Source: DASRHK01 sp963776465 (GTDB lineage: Bacteria > Pseudomonadota > Gammaproteobacteria > Nevskiales > Nevskiaceae). From it: DNA of 64,000 bases. The notes under the pieces are model-generated. The model made no database searches and had not been told where the DNA came from. It saw only the letters and a program-made list of their open reading frames with translations. The stretch lies in the NCBI GenBank assembly GCA_963776465.1, contig CAVZMV010000002.1, forward strand, positions 62,001 through 126,000, in the 5' to 3' direction. Every line of letters begins with the position of its first letter. The first letter of the stretch is position 1. This document shows, piece by piece, positions 50,847 to 59,673 of the stretch. Position numbers and translations under genes: made by a program.

Positions 50847-52216
50847 AACACCTTCCCCGGATTCAGGATGTTCTTGGGATCCAGCGCAGCTTTCAGCGTG
50901 CGCATCAGCGCGATCTCGTCGGCGGAACGCGAGATGGGCAGATGCTTGCGCTTCTCGGTGCCGATGCCGTGCTCGGCGGAGATCGAGCCGCCGATCGGAC
51001 GCAGCGGCTCGTAGACGTCCTCGTCGGACTGCGCGTGCAGATCGGCGCCTTCGCAGCCGGGGTGTACGAAGAAATGCAGGTTGCCGTCGCCGATGTGGCC
51101 GAGCACGTCGCAGCGGCTCGCCGGCCAGCGCCGCTTCAGGCGCGCCTGCACCTCGGCCACGTACTTCTCCATGTCGCGGATCGGCAGCGACACGTCGTAG
51201 AGGAAGATCGGCTTGCGCTCGTAGAGTCCCTCGAAGTTCTCGCGGATCTCCCACAGCGCGCGGCGCTCGGTCTCCGACTGCGGGATCACGGCGTCGGCGA
51301 CCAGGCCCGACGCCAGCGCCTGCTCCATCGCGTGCAGGAACACCGACTGATCGTTCTCCGGATGCGCGCCTTCAGCTTCGAGCATCACGTAGAACGCGTG
51401 ATCGCGGCCCATCGGCGCGCGGTGCCAGCCCGGCTCGGTGACGGCGCGGAAGTAGTCGCCCCACATCACTTCATAGGAGCTGAGCTGCCCGCCCAGCATG
51501 GTCTGCATGTGCTTGAGCAGGCCGGTGACGTGGCTGAAGCTCTCCATGCCGACCATCGCGCTGTTGCGGCTGACGCTCGCCTCCTCCAGGCGCACGACGG
51601 CGCGCGTGACGATGCCCAGCGTGCCCTCGCTGCCGATGAACAGCTGCTTCAAGTCGTAGCCCGCGTTGTTCTTGAGCATGCGGTTCATCGACGAGATGAC
51701 CGTGCCGTCGGCAAGCACGGCTTCGAGGCCCAGCACGCGCGAGCGCATCATCCCGTAACGGATGACGTTGATGCCGCCGGCGTTGGTGGCGACGTTGCCG
51801 CCGATCGTGCAGGAGCCGCGCGCGCCGAGGTCGACCGGGAACGACAGGCCGTGCTTGCGCACTTCCTCCTGCAGCTTCTGCAGCGGCATGCCGGCCTGCA
51901 CGGTGGCGGTGCGGCCGACCGTGTCGATCTCCTCCAGGGCGTTCATGCGCTCCAGCGAGACGACGACCTCGCCGGTCGTGGAGTTGGCGCCTTCGACGCA
52001 GCCGGTGAGACCGCCGTGCGTGACGACGGCCTGTCCGCGCGCATGGCAAACCTTCAGCGCTGCGGAAAGATCGGCAGTGCTGCGCGGACGCACCAGCGCC
52101 GCGGCCTGCATCGGCGAGGGATTCCAGTAGCTGGTGGCGCGCTGCGCCGCCGCGTCGCGGTCGAGCACGGCCTCGGCGGGCAGGACCGCGCGCAGCGCTT
52201 CGAGGATGCCGCTCAT
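50843..52216 (-). CDS. FAD-linked oxidase (GlcD/D-lactate dehydrogenase type)
   Basis: A 457-residue flavoprotein oxidising a 2-hydroxy acid to its 2-oxo acid. The PCMH-type FAD-binding domain (about 35-215) contains VTHGGLTGCVEGA and GARGSCTIGGNVATNAGG and AGYDLKQLFIGSEGTLGIVT. The C-terminal cap has GHIGDGNLHFFVHP and SAEHGIGTEKRKHL with the catalytic His residues. There is no Fe-S domain. It sits between an esterase and a PHB-depolymerase-like esterase, with a 3-base gap upstream and a 4-base overlap downstream, so a hydroxy acid freed by these esterases is its likely substrate (inference). Confidence 0.93.
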   Translation of the reverse strand: MSGILEALRAVLPAEAVLDRDAAAQRATSYWNPSPMQAAALVRPRSTADLSAALKVCHARGQAVVTHGGLTGCVEGANSTTGEVVVSLERMNALEEIDTVGRTATVQAGMPLQKLQEEVRKHGLSFPVDLGARGSCTIGGNVATNAGGINVIRYGMMRSRVLGLEAVLADGTVISSMNRMLKNNAGYDLKQLFIGSEGTLGIVTRAVVRLEEASVSRNSAMVGMESFSHVTGLLKHMQTMLGGQLSSYEVMWGDYFRAVTEPGWHRAPMGRDHAFYVMLEAEGAHPENDQSVFLHAMEQALASGLVADAVIPQSETERRALWEIRENFEGLYERKPIFLYDVSLPIRDMEKYVAEVQARLKRRWPASRCDVLGHIGDGNLHFFVHPGCEGADLHAQSDEDVYEPLRPIGGSISAEHGIGTEKRKHLPISRSADEIALMRTLKAALDPKNILNPGKVL

Positions 52217-52219
52217 GAC

Positions 52220-53701
52220 CTACACGCTACCAGCACGCTTGGCGAGTGTCGCCCGCCCGTAGAGCGACGACAGCGCCTGCGCCACGGCGCGCGGGAAGAT
52301 GCTGGAGTGCGTCTCGCCGTCGAAGCACTCGTAGGTGACCTGCGCCGCGGTTCCCTGGCGCACACGTGCCGCGAAGGCCTCGGTGTCGGGGATGCCGGCA
52401 AGCTGGTTGAAGGCGTTGCGCTTCTCCTCGCCCCCGATCGACAGGCAGACGCGGTCGGCGCGCTTGGCGATGACACGGCCTTCGCGCATCAGCCACGAGC
52501 CGCTGATGCCGATGCCGGGCGAGATGCCGACGTAGCGGCGGAACGGCGAAAGCTCCTGGCACAGCGCGTAGCCGACGAAGGTGCCGCCGGCGGAGTGTCC
52601 GAGGATGCCCAGGTCGTCGAGGTCGATCGGCAATTTCTTCGACAGCTTCGGCAGCAGCTCGCGCGTGAGGAAGGCGAAGAGCTGCGGCGCATGGCCCATG
52701 CGCGCGCGCGCGTCCATGCCGAAGATCGAGAAGAACGAGCGGAAGAAGCGGCCGAGGCCGTCGTCGAAGCCGTAGCCTTCCGCCGGCGGCGAGAACTCCT
52801 CGAAGCGGCGCAGACCGAACCGCAGCGGACCCTCGCTGCGCGGCGCGCCCACGCCGACGACGATGGTCTCGTCGATCTGGCCGCGCGCCGCCATCCGCGC
52901 GGCAGCCTCGGCGACGGTGGAGAACTCGATGTTGGCGTCGAGCACGAACAGCGTCGCGTACTTGCGCAGGTTGCCGGGCGCCCACGAGGCCGGCAGCGAT
53001 ACGAACACCTCGAAGTCGCGGTCGAGCACCTCGGAGTGGATGCGGTGCGGATTGTCGTCCGCGGGCGCGGACGACGGCTTGGGCAGCACCATCGCGATCA
53101 GCGGGCGCAGCACCGACAGCGTGGTGGTCACCCAGCGCTTGCGCAGCGGCATCACTTCGGTGCCGTAGGAATGGCCGGTGGCGTGCAGGTCGCGCAGGGC
53201 GTGCACGAACGACGTCACCGCGGCGTCCTCGTACATCACGCGCACCGGCACCGGCATCGCCTGCGTCACGCTCTCCAGGCCGCAGCCGAACAGCACCGGG
53301 CTGCCGGGCTGCGTGCGGAACTGCTTGCGGCACCAGGGCAGCAGGGTCTGCGACAGGAAATGCGACAGCTCCGGCAGGCCGCCGATCTCGTCGATCGTCG
53401 CGCAGATGCCGACGACGATGCACTCGCGCAGCTCCTTGGTCTGCGCCATCAGCCGGCCCATCTCGATCACGGAGCCGGCGATCGCGCGCGCGTCGTTGAC
53501 CATCACGACCGGGTACGACCGCTTGGTCTTCTTGCCGTACGACACCGGCAGCGCCACGAATACCTCGTGCGAACGGCTACCGAAGCGCAGCACGTGCCAC
53601 TCGACGTCGGGCAGGCGGCGCAGCGCTGCGTCACGAAGAGAGGTGACGAACGGTCTGGCGACCGTAGGAGCGGCCGTTGGCCGCGAGTTTTCAATAGTCA
53701 T
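52220..53701 (-). CDS. Tandem esterase-fold protein (enterochelin-esterase/YbbA-like)
   Basis: A 493-residue alpha/beta hydrolase with two esterase-like halves. The N-terminal half (about 30-210) has the strand VFVALPVSYGKKTKRSYPVVMVND but a degenerate elbow (VLFGCGLES). The C-terminal half (about 225-480) has the full LDRDFEVFVSLPASWAP, GHSAGGTF with the nucleophile, and a His in GETHSSIFP. The first 17 residues (IENSRPTAAPTV) come from a REP-derived sequence. The ATG at 53701 overlaps the TonB receptor stop by 11 bases, so the two are translationally coupled. This is a receptor-plus-esterase arrangement like siderophore or ester uptake. Confidence 0.87.
   Translation of the reverse strand: MTIENSRPTAAPTVARPFVTSLRDAALRRLPDVEWHVLRFGSRSHEVFVALPVSYGKKTKRSYPVVMVNDARAIAGSVIEMGRLMAQTKELRECIVVGICATIDEIGGLPELSHFLSQTLLPWCRKQFRTQPGSPVLFGCGLESVTQAMPVPVRVMYEDAAVTSFVHALRDLHATGHSYGTEVMPLRKRWVTTTLSVLRPLIAMVLPKPSSAPADDNPHRIHSEVLDRDFEVFVSLPASWAPGNLRKYATLFVLDANIEFSTVAEAAARMAARGQIDETIVVGVGAPRSEGPLRFGLRRFEEFSPPAEGYGFDDGLGRFFRSFFSIFGMDARARMGHAPQLFAFLTRELLPKLSKKLPIDLDDLGILGHSAGGTFVGYALCQELSPFRRYVGISPGIGISGSWLMREGRVIAKRADRVCLSIGGEEKRNAFNQLAGIPDTEAFAARVRQGTAAQVTYECFDGETHSSIFPRAVAQALSSLYGRATLAKRAGSV
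53664..53687. repeat. Single REP unit
   Basis: GTAGGAGCGGC-CGTTG-GCCGCGAG, one unit of the GTAGGAG palindrome family. It is translated as part of the esterase N-terminus (residues 5-13), a few codons from the TonB receptor stop. Confidence 0.75.
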
Positions 53702-56118
53702 AGGAGACTCGGATGCCGATCACGCGGGGCGTGAGGACGGGGTACTGGGGTGTGGGGGCGGAGATGCCGGTGACGGCGCGCTTGTCGAGCAGGTTCTCGC
53801 CGAAGAACTGCAGCCGCGCCCTGCCGCGCGCGAAGCCGAGCTGCGCCTTGAGCAGGCCGTAGCCCGGCACCGGGAAGCCGTCGATCGGATCGGACATCGA
53901 CAGGCCGGAGAGGCCGCCCGGCGAGTTGTCGAACGACTCGATCTGGAACGTCATGTTCTGCTCGCTGATGTACGCGTAGGTCGCCGCGACCTCGCCGCTG
54001 ACGCCGAACGCGATCGGTGCGCTGTAGGAGAGCGTGGCGCTGCCGGTGAACTTCGGGCTGTTGGGCAGCGGCGAGCCTTCCGGCACGTGCGCCTCAGGCG
54101 TGGGCTTGGTGACCTCGCCGCGGTTGTAGCCGGCGGCCAGCAGCAGCACCAGGCGATTGACCGGCATCCACGTGATCGCCGCTTCCGCGCCGTAGACGCG
54201 CGCGTCGCCGGCGTTGTCCAGGTGCGCGAAGTCGATCGTGGCAGCACCCAGGCTCGCCGTGCCGAGCACCGTGCCCTGCACGTCGGTCCAGTCGATGCGA
54301 TAGGCCGCGAGGTTCGTCGTCAGGCTGCCGTCGAACCAGGTCGACTTGGTGCCGACCTCGGAATTCCAGACGTAGTCGGGACGGATGATCGGCGGCCCGC
54401 TGTCGAGCGCCGAGTAGATGTTGACGGCGGCGGAGCGGAAGCCGCGCACGATCTGCGCGTAGACCATGTGGTCCTGGCTGAACTTCCACGAGGCGTTGAG
54501 CTTGGGCAGCAGGCCATTGGTCTTGAGGCGCTGCGCGAAGTAGACGTGCGGATCGCCGGGACTGTCGGGATCGGTCCCGATCAGCACCGCCTCGGCGCCG
54601 TAGAACTTGGTGTCGATGAAGAACGAGATGTCCTCGCTGAACGCGCGCAGGCCGCCGGTGATCTGGAAAGTCCCGGGGAGCGCGTTCCAGGTGAGCTCGC
54701 CGTAGCCCGCGTACATCTTGAACGTCTCCTCGCCGAAGCCGTCCTCCTGCTGGCCCTGCAGCAGGTTGAACTGGCCCAGGCCCAGCAGGTCGAGCAGCTG
54801 CTGTACCGCGCCGCCGGTCGGATCCAGATCGACAGTGTCCTCGGTACTTCTGCTGGTCGAAGGTCTGTCCGCGCGTGCGGAAGAATCCGCCGGCGATCCA
54901 GTCGAAGGTCTGGCCGCCGAACGAGACCAGCCGTAATTCCTGCGAGAACGAGTCGAGGTCGGTCTTGACGTGCGTGTAGGCGGTGGAGAAGACGTCGGGG
55001 GCCGTGAGGTCCAGGCGGTTGGCGCCGGTCTGCAGGATGCCTTGCAGCACCGGCGTGCGGCGCAGGCTGTCGCGGTAGGTGTTGTAGACCGCGCTGACCG
55101 ACGTGAGGTTGGCGAACGGCAGCTGCGCCCGCGCGGTGAGCGAATGGATGGTGAAGCGCGTCAGCGCGAACTGCTCCTCGTCGTGCGCGTTGCTGTAGGT
55201 GTCGCGGCCGTTCTCGTCGACCACCGGAAACTGGTCGCGCTTGTCGTAGTCGTAGAGGAACATGTACTCGAGCTTGAGCGGCTCCCACGGCTGGAAGCCG
55301 AGCGTGCCGCGCAGCGAGCGCGTGTGCTCGTCGTCGGCGTCAGGGCGGTTCAGCGTCGTGTAGTCGATGAAGCCGCTGTTGAGGCGGTTGCTGCCGACCA
55401 CGCGCAGGCCCAGCGTGTCGTGGATCAACGGCACGTTCACCGCCAGGCGCTCCTCGTAGGAGAGATCGCCAGTCTCCATGTCGGCGATCATCAGCTGGCC
55501 GCGCGCCGACCACTTGTTGGGATCGGCGGGCGTGGTCACGACCTTGATCGCGCCGCCCATCGCGCCCTCGCCGTAGAGCGTGCCCTGCGGGCCCTTGAGC
55601 ACCTCGATGCGCCGCAGGTCGTAGATGTTGAGATCGGGGAACACGCCCGAGCCCTGGATGGCGACGTCGTCGAGGTACACGCCGACCGTCGGGTTGCCGC
55701 CGGCGTAGCCGAGGTCCGAGGCGTTGCCGTTGGAGATGCCGCGCATCGACAGATCCACCTTGCCGTTGCCGGACTTCTTCAATGAAACCGAAGGCACCTG
55801 CATGAGGTAGTCGCGCATCTGGTTGGCGCCTTCCTTGTCCAGCCCGCGGCCGGTGAAGGCCTGGGCGCTGCCGGTGACGTCCTGGATGTTCTGGTTGCGG
55901 TACGAGGCAGTGACGACGACGGTCTCGAGCTTGGATTTGCCCTCGGCCTCCGGGATGGGCGGCGGGGTCTCGTCGGGCTTTTGCGGGACTTCGACCACCG
56001 CGGGATACGGCGCCGGCTCTGCGGCTGCTGGCGTGGTCGCAGCCGTTTCCTCCGCGCGCGCGGCAAGGGCCCAGACGGCGAACACGAAGACCACTACCCC
56101 CGCCCTCACCCAGAACAT
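53691..56118 (-). CDS. TonB-dependent receptor, frame broken
   Basis: A receptor of about 809 codons. A signal peptide (residues 1-22, LAARA-EE), a Pro/Glu linker, the TonB-box-like LETVVVTASYRNQN and the plug (SVSLKKSGNGKVDLSMRG, RIEVLKGPQGTLYGEGAMGG) precede the barrel. The frame is lost at GGTAC 54843-54847. Changing frame there restores DTVDLDPTGGAVQQLLDL and the rest of the barrel, which reads through to RVSYDY at 53691. The break needs one base removed or two added. It is the first gene of the five-gene leftward operon and is divergent from the TetR gene. Confidence 0.88.
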
Positions 56119-56164
56119 GCGCGCTCCCGCAGACCCATCTACGCCGTTTTCAAATATGCTGTGT

Positions 56165-56199
56165 GTTGCAATTTATCGTGTATAGTTTGTAAGTGCAAC
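56165..56199. promoter_or_regulatory. Promoter and TetR-type operator candidate
   Basis: Unusually AT-rich for this genome. GTTGCA (56165-56170) and TGCAAC (56194-56199) form an inverted repeat with 23 bases between. On the minus strand TTGCAC (-35, 56198-56193) and TAAATT (-10, 56175-56170) have exactly 17-base spacing and would drive the TonB receptor operon. The inverted repeat overlaps both hexamers, as expected for repression by the adjacent TetR product. Confidence 0.6.
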
Positions 56200-56216
56200 G
56201 TAACCAGGAACGCCGC

Positions 56217-56855
56217 ATGGCCGCCGCCAGGTCCGCATCCCGCCCGAAGAAGCGCCTGTCCCGCGAGGAGCAGAAGATCGAGCGCACCCAGCAGCTGCTC
56301 GACGCCGCGCGGGTGATGTTCATGGAGAAGGGCTACGAGGCCGTGACCATCGACCACGTCGCCGAGTACGCGGGCTACTCGCGCATGCCGGTCTACACGC
56401 TGTTCGGCGACAAGCAGAACCTGTTCTTCGAGCTCTGGCGCAACGCCACCGCCGAGCTCACCGAGCAGCTCGTCGGCCATTTCAAGCCGGGCACGTCCCT
56501 GCGCAAGAACCTGAAGCAGCTGGCCGAGATGCTGGCGGCGAGCTCCGCCAACCCCGGGCCCAACTACGGCGAGCGGCTGTTCTTCGTGGTGCAGACGATC
56601 GCCCTCGGGCACCCGGAGATCTCCGGCAAGCTCGAGAAGCTGGCGCAGAAGGTCGTGCACGACGTCGCCCAGTTCGTGCGCAACGGCGCGCTGGAGAAAG
56701 GCGAGACGCTGCGCAGCGACCCCGAGACCATCGCCGCGCACCTGGTCGCGCACATCAACGGCATGGCGACCGTGCAGTTCCAGACGCACGGCCGCTACTC
56801 CAGCGCGCGCGAGCTGGTTCCCATCTTCAACGCCATCGTCTTCAAGGACGGATGA
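56217..56855 (+). CDS. TetR-family transcriptional regulator
   Basis: A 212-residue repressor. The N-terminal helix-turn-helix (about 25-65; LLDAARVMFMEKGYEAVTIDHVAEYAGYSRMPVY) is canonical, followed by a ligand-binding helical domain. The ATG at 56217 with AGGAAC upstream is used; a GTG at 56193 would place the operator inside the coding region. It is divergent from the TonB receptor-esterase operon and overlaps the next gene by 4 bases (ATGA). It probably controls both. Confidence 0.92.
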   Translation: MAAARSASRPKKRLSREEQKIERTQQLLDAARVMFMEKGYEAVTIDHVAEYAGYSRMPVYTLFGDKQNLFFELWRNATAELTEQLVGHFKPGTSLRKNLKQLAEMLAASSANPGPNYGERLFFVVQTIALGHPEISGKLEKLAQKVVHDVAQFVRNGALEKGETLRSDPETIAAHLVAHINGMATVQFQTHGRYSSARELVPIFNAIVFKDG

Positions 56856-58147
56856 AACGGATCTGCCACCTGGGCCTCGGGCGTTTCCACCGGGCGCATC
56901 AGGCGGTCTACCTCAACGACCTGCTGCAACAGGGCCACGGCGACGACTGGCGCCTGTGCGGCATCGGCGTGCGCGGCGCGGACCAGCCGGTGCTGCGCGC
57001 GCTGCGCGCGCAGGACCATCGCTATCGCGTCTGCGAAGTCGACGGCGCCGGCACGCGCGAGACGGTCGTCGCCTCGATCACGGAGACGATCGACGCTTCG
57101 GAAGACTGGGCCGAGGCGATCGGTGCGATCGCCGACCCGGCGACGCGCATCGTCTCCTTCACCATCACCGAGGCGGGATACGTCGAGCAGCCGCGATCGG
57201 CGATCGAGCTGGCCACGCGCGCGCTGGCTGCGCGCCGCGATGCCGGCGCGGGCGGCGTGACGCTGATGTCCTGCGACAACCTGATCGACAACGGCCAGCG
57301 GCTGCGCGCGGCGGTGCTGGCCTGCGCCAAGCGCATCGACGCGCCCCTCGCCGCCTGGATCGACGCCGAACTCAGCTTCCCGTCGTCGATGGTCGACCGC
57401 ATCACCCCGGCGGTCGATGCCGACGACGGCGTCAGCGTGATCTGCGAGCCATGGCGGCAGTGGATCCTGCAGGATCATTTCGTCGCCGGGCGGCCGGCCT
57501 GGGAGAAGGTCGGCGTGGTGTTCTCCGACGAGGTGAAGGCCTACGAGCACATGAAGGTGGGGCTGCTCAACGGCGGTCACTCGGCGCTGGCGCACCTGGG
57601 CCTGATGCAGGGGCACGTGCGCGTCGACGCGGCGGCGGCCGACCCGCTGATCGCGCGCTGGCTCGCCGCCTACATGCGCGAAGTGGCGCAGGTCATCGAC
57701 GCGCCGCCCGGCGTGTCGCTCGCGGAATACCAGTCGTCGCTGATCCAGCGCTTCGCAAACCCCGCGGTCGAGGATCGCCTGCAGCGCCTCGCGCAGGACA
57801 CGTCCGCCAAGTTCCAGCAGGCGCTGGTGCCGCCGCTGGTGTCACGACTGCAGCGGAAGCTGCCGGTCGAATGCGCCACCACCGCGATCGCGCTGTGGAT
57901 CGTCTACCTGCACCGGCTGCAGTATGACCAGCAGGAGAAGGCCGGATACCAGGATCTGCGCAAGGACGCGCTGCTGACGCGCGCGACGACCGCGGTCTGC
58001 ACCACGAACTCGGCGTACTTCCTGGATTTTGCGCTGCCGCTGCCGGCCGACTGCGTGGCCGCCGCGCGCGCCGGCGTCGAGAAGCACCTTCGGGGAATGA
58101 AGGCGATCGGCGTCGGCGAATACGTCGCTCGCCTGGTCGAGGCCTAG
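56852..58147 (+). CDS. Mannitol dehydrogenase family (UxuB/MtlD-like) oxidoreductase
   Basis: A 431-residue NAD-dependent polyol/uronate dehydrogenase. HLGLGRFHRAHQAVYLNDL (about 6-24) is the family N-terminus. SFPSSMVDRITPA and WILQDHF lie mid-protein, and the catalytic Lys is in VKAYEHMKVGLLNGGHSALA. It is closest in plan to fructuronate/mannonate (UxuB) or tagaturonate reductases. It is in an operon with the TetR repressor, so it is induced by the same signal as the receptor-esterase operon. How a polyol fits with ester breakdown is unclear. Confidence 0.9.
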   Translation: MKRICHLGLGRFHRAHQAVYLNDLLQQGHGDDWRLCGIGVRGADQPVLRALRAQDHRYRVCEVDGAGTRETVVASITETIDASEDWAEAIGAIADPATRIVSFTITEAGYVEQPRSAIELATRALAARRDAGAGGVTLMSCDNLIDNGQRLRAAVLACAKRIDAPLAAWIDAELSFPSSMVDRITPAVDADDGVSVICEPWRQWILQDHFVAGRPAWEKVGVVFSDEVKAYEHMKVGLLNGGHSALAHLGLMQGHVRVDAAAADPLIARWLAAYMREVAQVIDAPPGVSLAEYQSSLIQRFANPAVEDRLQRLAQDTSAKFQQALVPPLVSRLQRKLPVECATTAIALWIVYLHRLQYDQQEKAGYQDLRKDALLTRATTAVCTTNSAYFLDFALPLPADCVAAARAGVEKHLRGMKAIGVGEYVARLVEA

Positions 58148-58587
58148 CGGGTCACTCTCGGCCAGGAGCCGCCGGTGGCCTGCGCCCTGGCGGAAATGCG
58201 CTGCGGCTGATCGAGCGCCCAGGTCACGGCGGAGTACACGGCCTCGGGATTCCACTCGGTCTTGCGCATGACGCCGGTCACCGGCGACTGCCTGGCGGCG
58301 AGGAGCTCCGGCGAATCCGCCGGCTCCGCGGTGACGATGACCACCGGCAGGTCGCGGTATTTCGGCACGCTGCGCAGGTTGCCGAGGAATTCCAGCCCCG
58401 AGCGCGATCCCAGGTTCAGGTCCAGCAGCACGATGTCGGGCTGGAAGCTGTGCACCGCAAACGCGCCCGCCGTGGCACTGACCGCCGTCTCGACCTGGAA
58501 GCCGTTGTCCGCGAATCGCTTGCGGTAAACGGCGGTGATCACCGGGTCGTCGTCGATGATCAGGATCTTGCGGAAGGCTTTGGGCAT
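58144..58587 (-). CDS. Response regulator receiver protein
   Basis: A 147-residue receiver domain without an output domain. The acidic pair D12-D13, the phospho-acceptor D56 (VLLDLNLGSR), Thr in VTAEP and Lys in MRKTEW are all present, so phosphorylation is expected. A short C-terminal tail of about 25 residues is basic. No kinase is nearby. It is convergent with the preceding gene (4-base overlap of the stops). Confidence 0.88.
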   Translation of the reverse strand: MPKAFRKILIIDDDPVITAVYRKRFADNGFQVETAVSATAGAFAVHSFQPDIVLLDLNLGSRSGLEFLGNLRSVPKYRDLPVVIVTAEPADSPELLAARQSPVTGVMRKTEWNPEAVYSAVTWALDQPQRISARAQATGGSWPRVTR

Positions 58588-58677
58588 GGGCGTGTGGCGT
58601 TCAGGGAGTTCATCTTAGAGTCCCCAGACCGCGCAGGGTTCGCCCCGCTGTCGTGCAAAGGCACTAGCGGTAAAGGC

Positions 58678-59667
58678 CTATTGGCGCCACACGGCCCTGG
58701 CCACGCGCTCGAAATTACCCCCCAGCACCTTGCCGACGTCGGCTTCCGCATAGCCGCGCTGCAGCAGCAGCTCCGCGACCTCGGCGAGGATCTCCGGCGG
58801 CGCGAAACGCACGCCGGCCTCGTAGCCGTATCCGGCCGGCCACACGTGCCGGCGCTCCTCGAAGTGCGTCGCCGTCTGCGCCGGGTCCGACATGCCGAAG
58901 TCGGTGCCGATGCCGACGTGATCGATGCCCATCAGCTCGACCGAGTAGTCGATGCTGCGCACGACGTTGGCAGCGCTGACGTCGTTGTTGCCCAGGAAGA
59001 TGCCGATGCCGCTGATGCCGAGCACGCCGCCGGTCGCGGCGCACGCGCGCATCAGGTCGTCGGGCACGCAACGCGGATGGTCGGTCAGCGCGCGCGGATT
59101 GGAGTGCGAGATGGTGACCGGCACCGACGAGGCCTCGCACACGTCCCTCGCCGTGCGATAGCCGGTGTGCGCGACGTCCTTGATCATGCCGACGCGATCC
59201 ATCTCGGCGACCAGCTTGTGCCCGAACGCGGTGAGTCCCTGGTCGACGTCGTCGTGGACGCCGCTGCCGACGAGGTTGGCGCGGTTGTAGACCATCGCCA
59301 TCCAGCGCACGCCCAGGTCGTAGTAAAGAGAGATGCGCGTCAGATCGTCCTCGATGGAGTACGCGCCTTCGACGTCGAAGCAGACCGCGAGCTTGCCTTC
59401 GCGCTTGGCGCGCTCGGCGTCGGCGATCGTCGACGCCAGCACGTATTCGTCCGGGCGGGCGCGCAGCCAGTGGCGAAAGCGCGCCAGCGCGCTCATCACC
59501 TGCGCGAACGAACTGGTGGCGTCGCCGACGTTCAGGTGCACGAGGTCGAAGCCCGCCTTGCGGAAACGCGCGAGCTCCGGCAGCCAGCGCTCGGAGTTGT
59601 CGAAGCTGACGCAGCAGTGGTCTTCCCAGACCAGCGTGCCGGCGAGGATGCGCTGCAGCGCGCGCAT
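58678..59667 (-). CDS. M19 dipeptidase-like hydrolase
   Basis: A 329-residue M19 family protein, paralogous to the gene at 30.1 kb. The bridging Glu is in CFDVEGAYSI, second-metal His in DVAHTGYRTA and SHSNPRALTDHPR, and the late Asp in GIGTDFGM. The N-terminal HxD ligand pair is missing (LVWEDHCCVSFDNSE). It is probably a hydrolase of dipeptides or cyclic amides with an altered metal site. It is 6 bases downstream of the aminotransferase gene, so it belongs to the same operon. Confidence 0.88.
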   Translation of the reverse strand: MRALQRILAGTLVWEDHCCVSFDNSERWLPELARFRKAGFDLVHLNVGDATSSFAQVMSALARFRHWLRARPDEYVLASTIADAERAKREGKLAVCFDVEGAYSIEDDLTRISLYYDLGVRWMAMVYNRANLVGSGVHDDVDQGLTAFGHKLVAEMDRVGMIKDVAHTGYRTARDVCEASSVPVTISHSNPRALTDHPRCVPDDLMRACAATGGVLGISGIGIFLGNNDVSAANVVRSIDYSVELMGIDHVGIGTDFGMSDPAQTATHFEERRHVWPAGYGYEAGVRFAPPEILAEVAELLLQRGYAEADVGKVLGGNFERVARAVWRQ

Positions 59668-59673
59668 CGTTGC

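Noticed and set aside
7389..54847. Programmed ribosomal frameshifting at the five breaks
   Set aside because: No slippery heptamer or downstream pseudoknot is evident, the shifts go in both directions, and the genes are unrelated; a shared sequence motif points to error or mutation instead.
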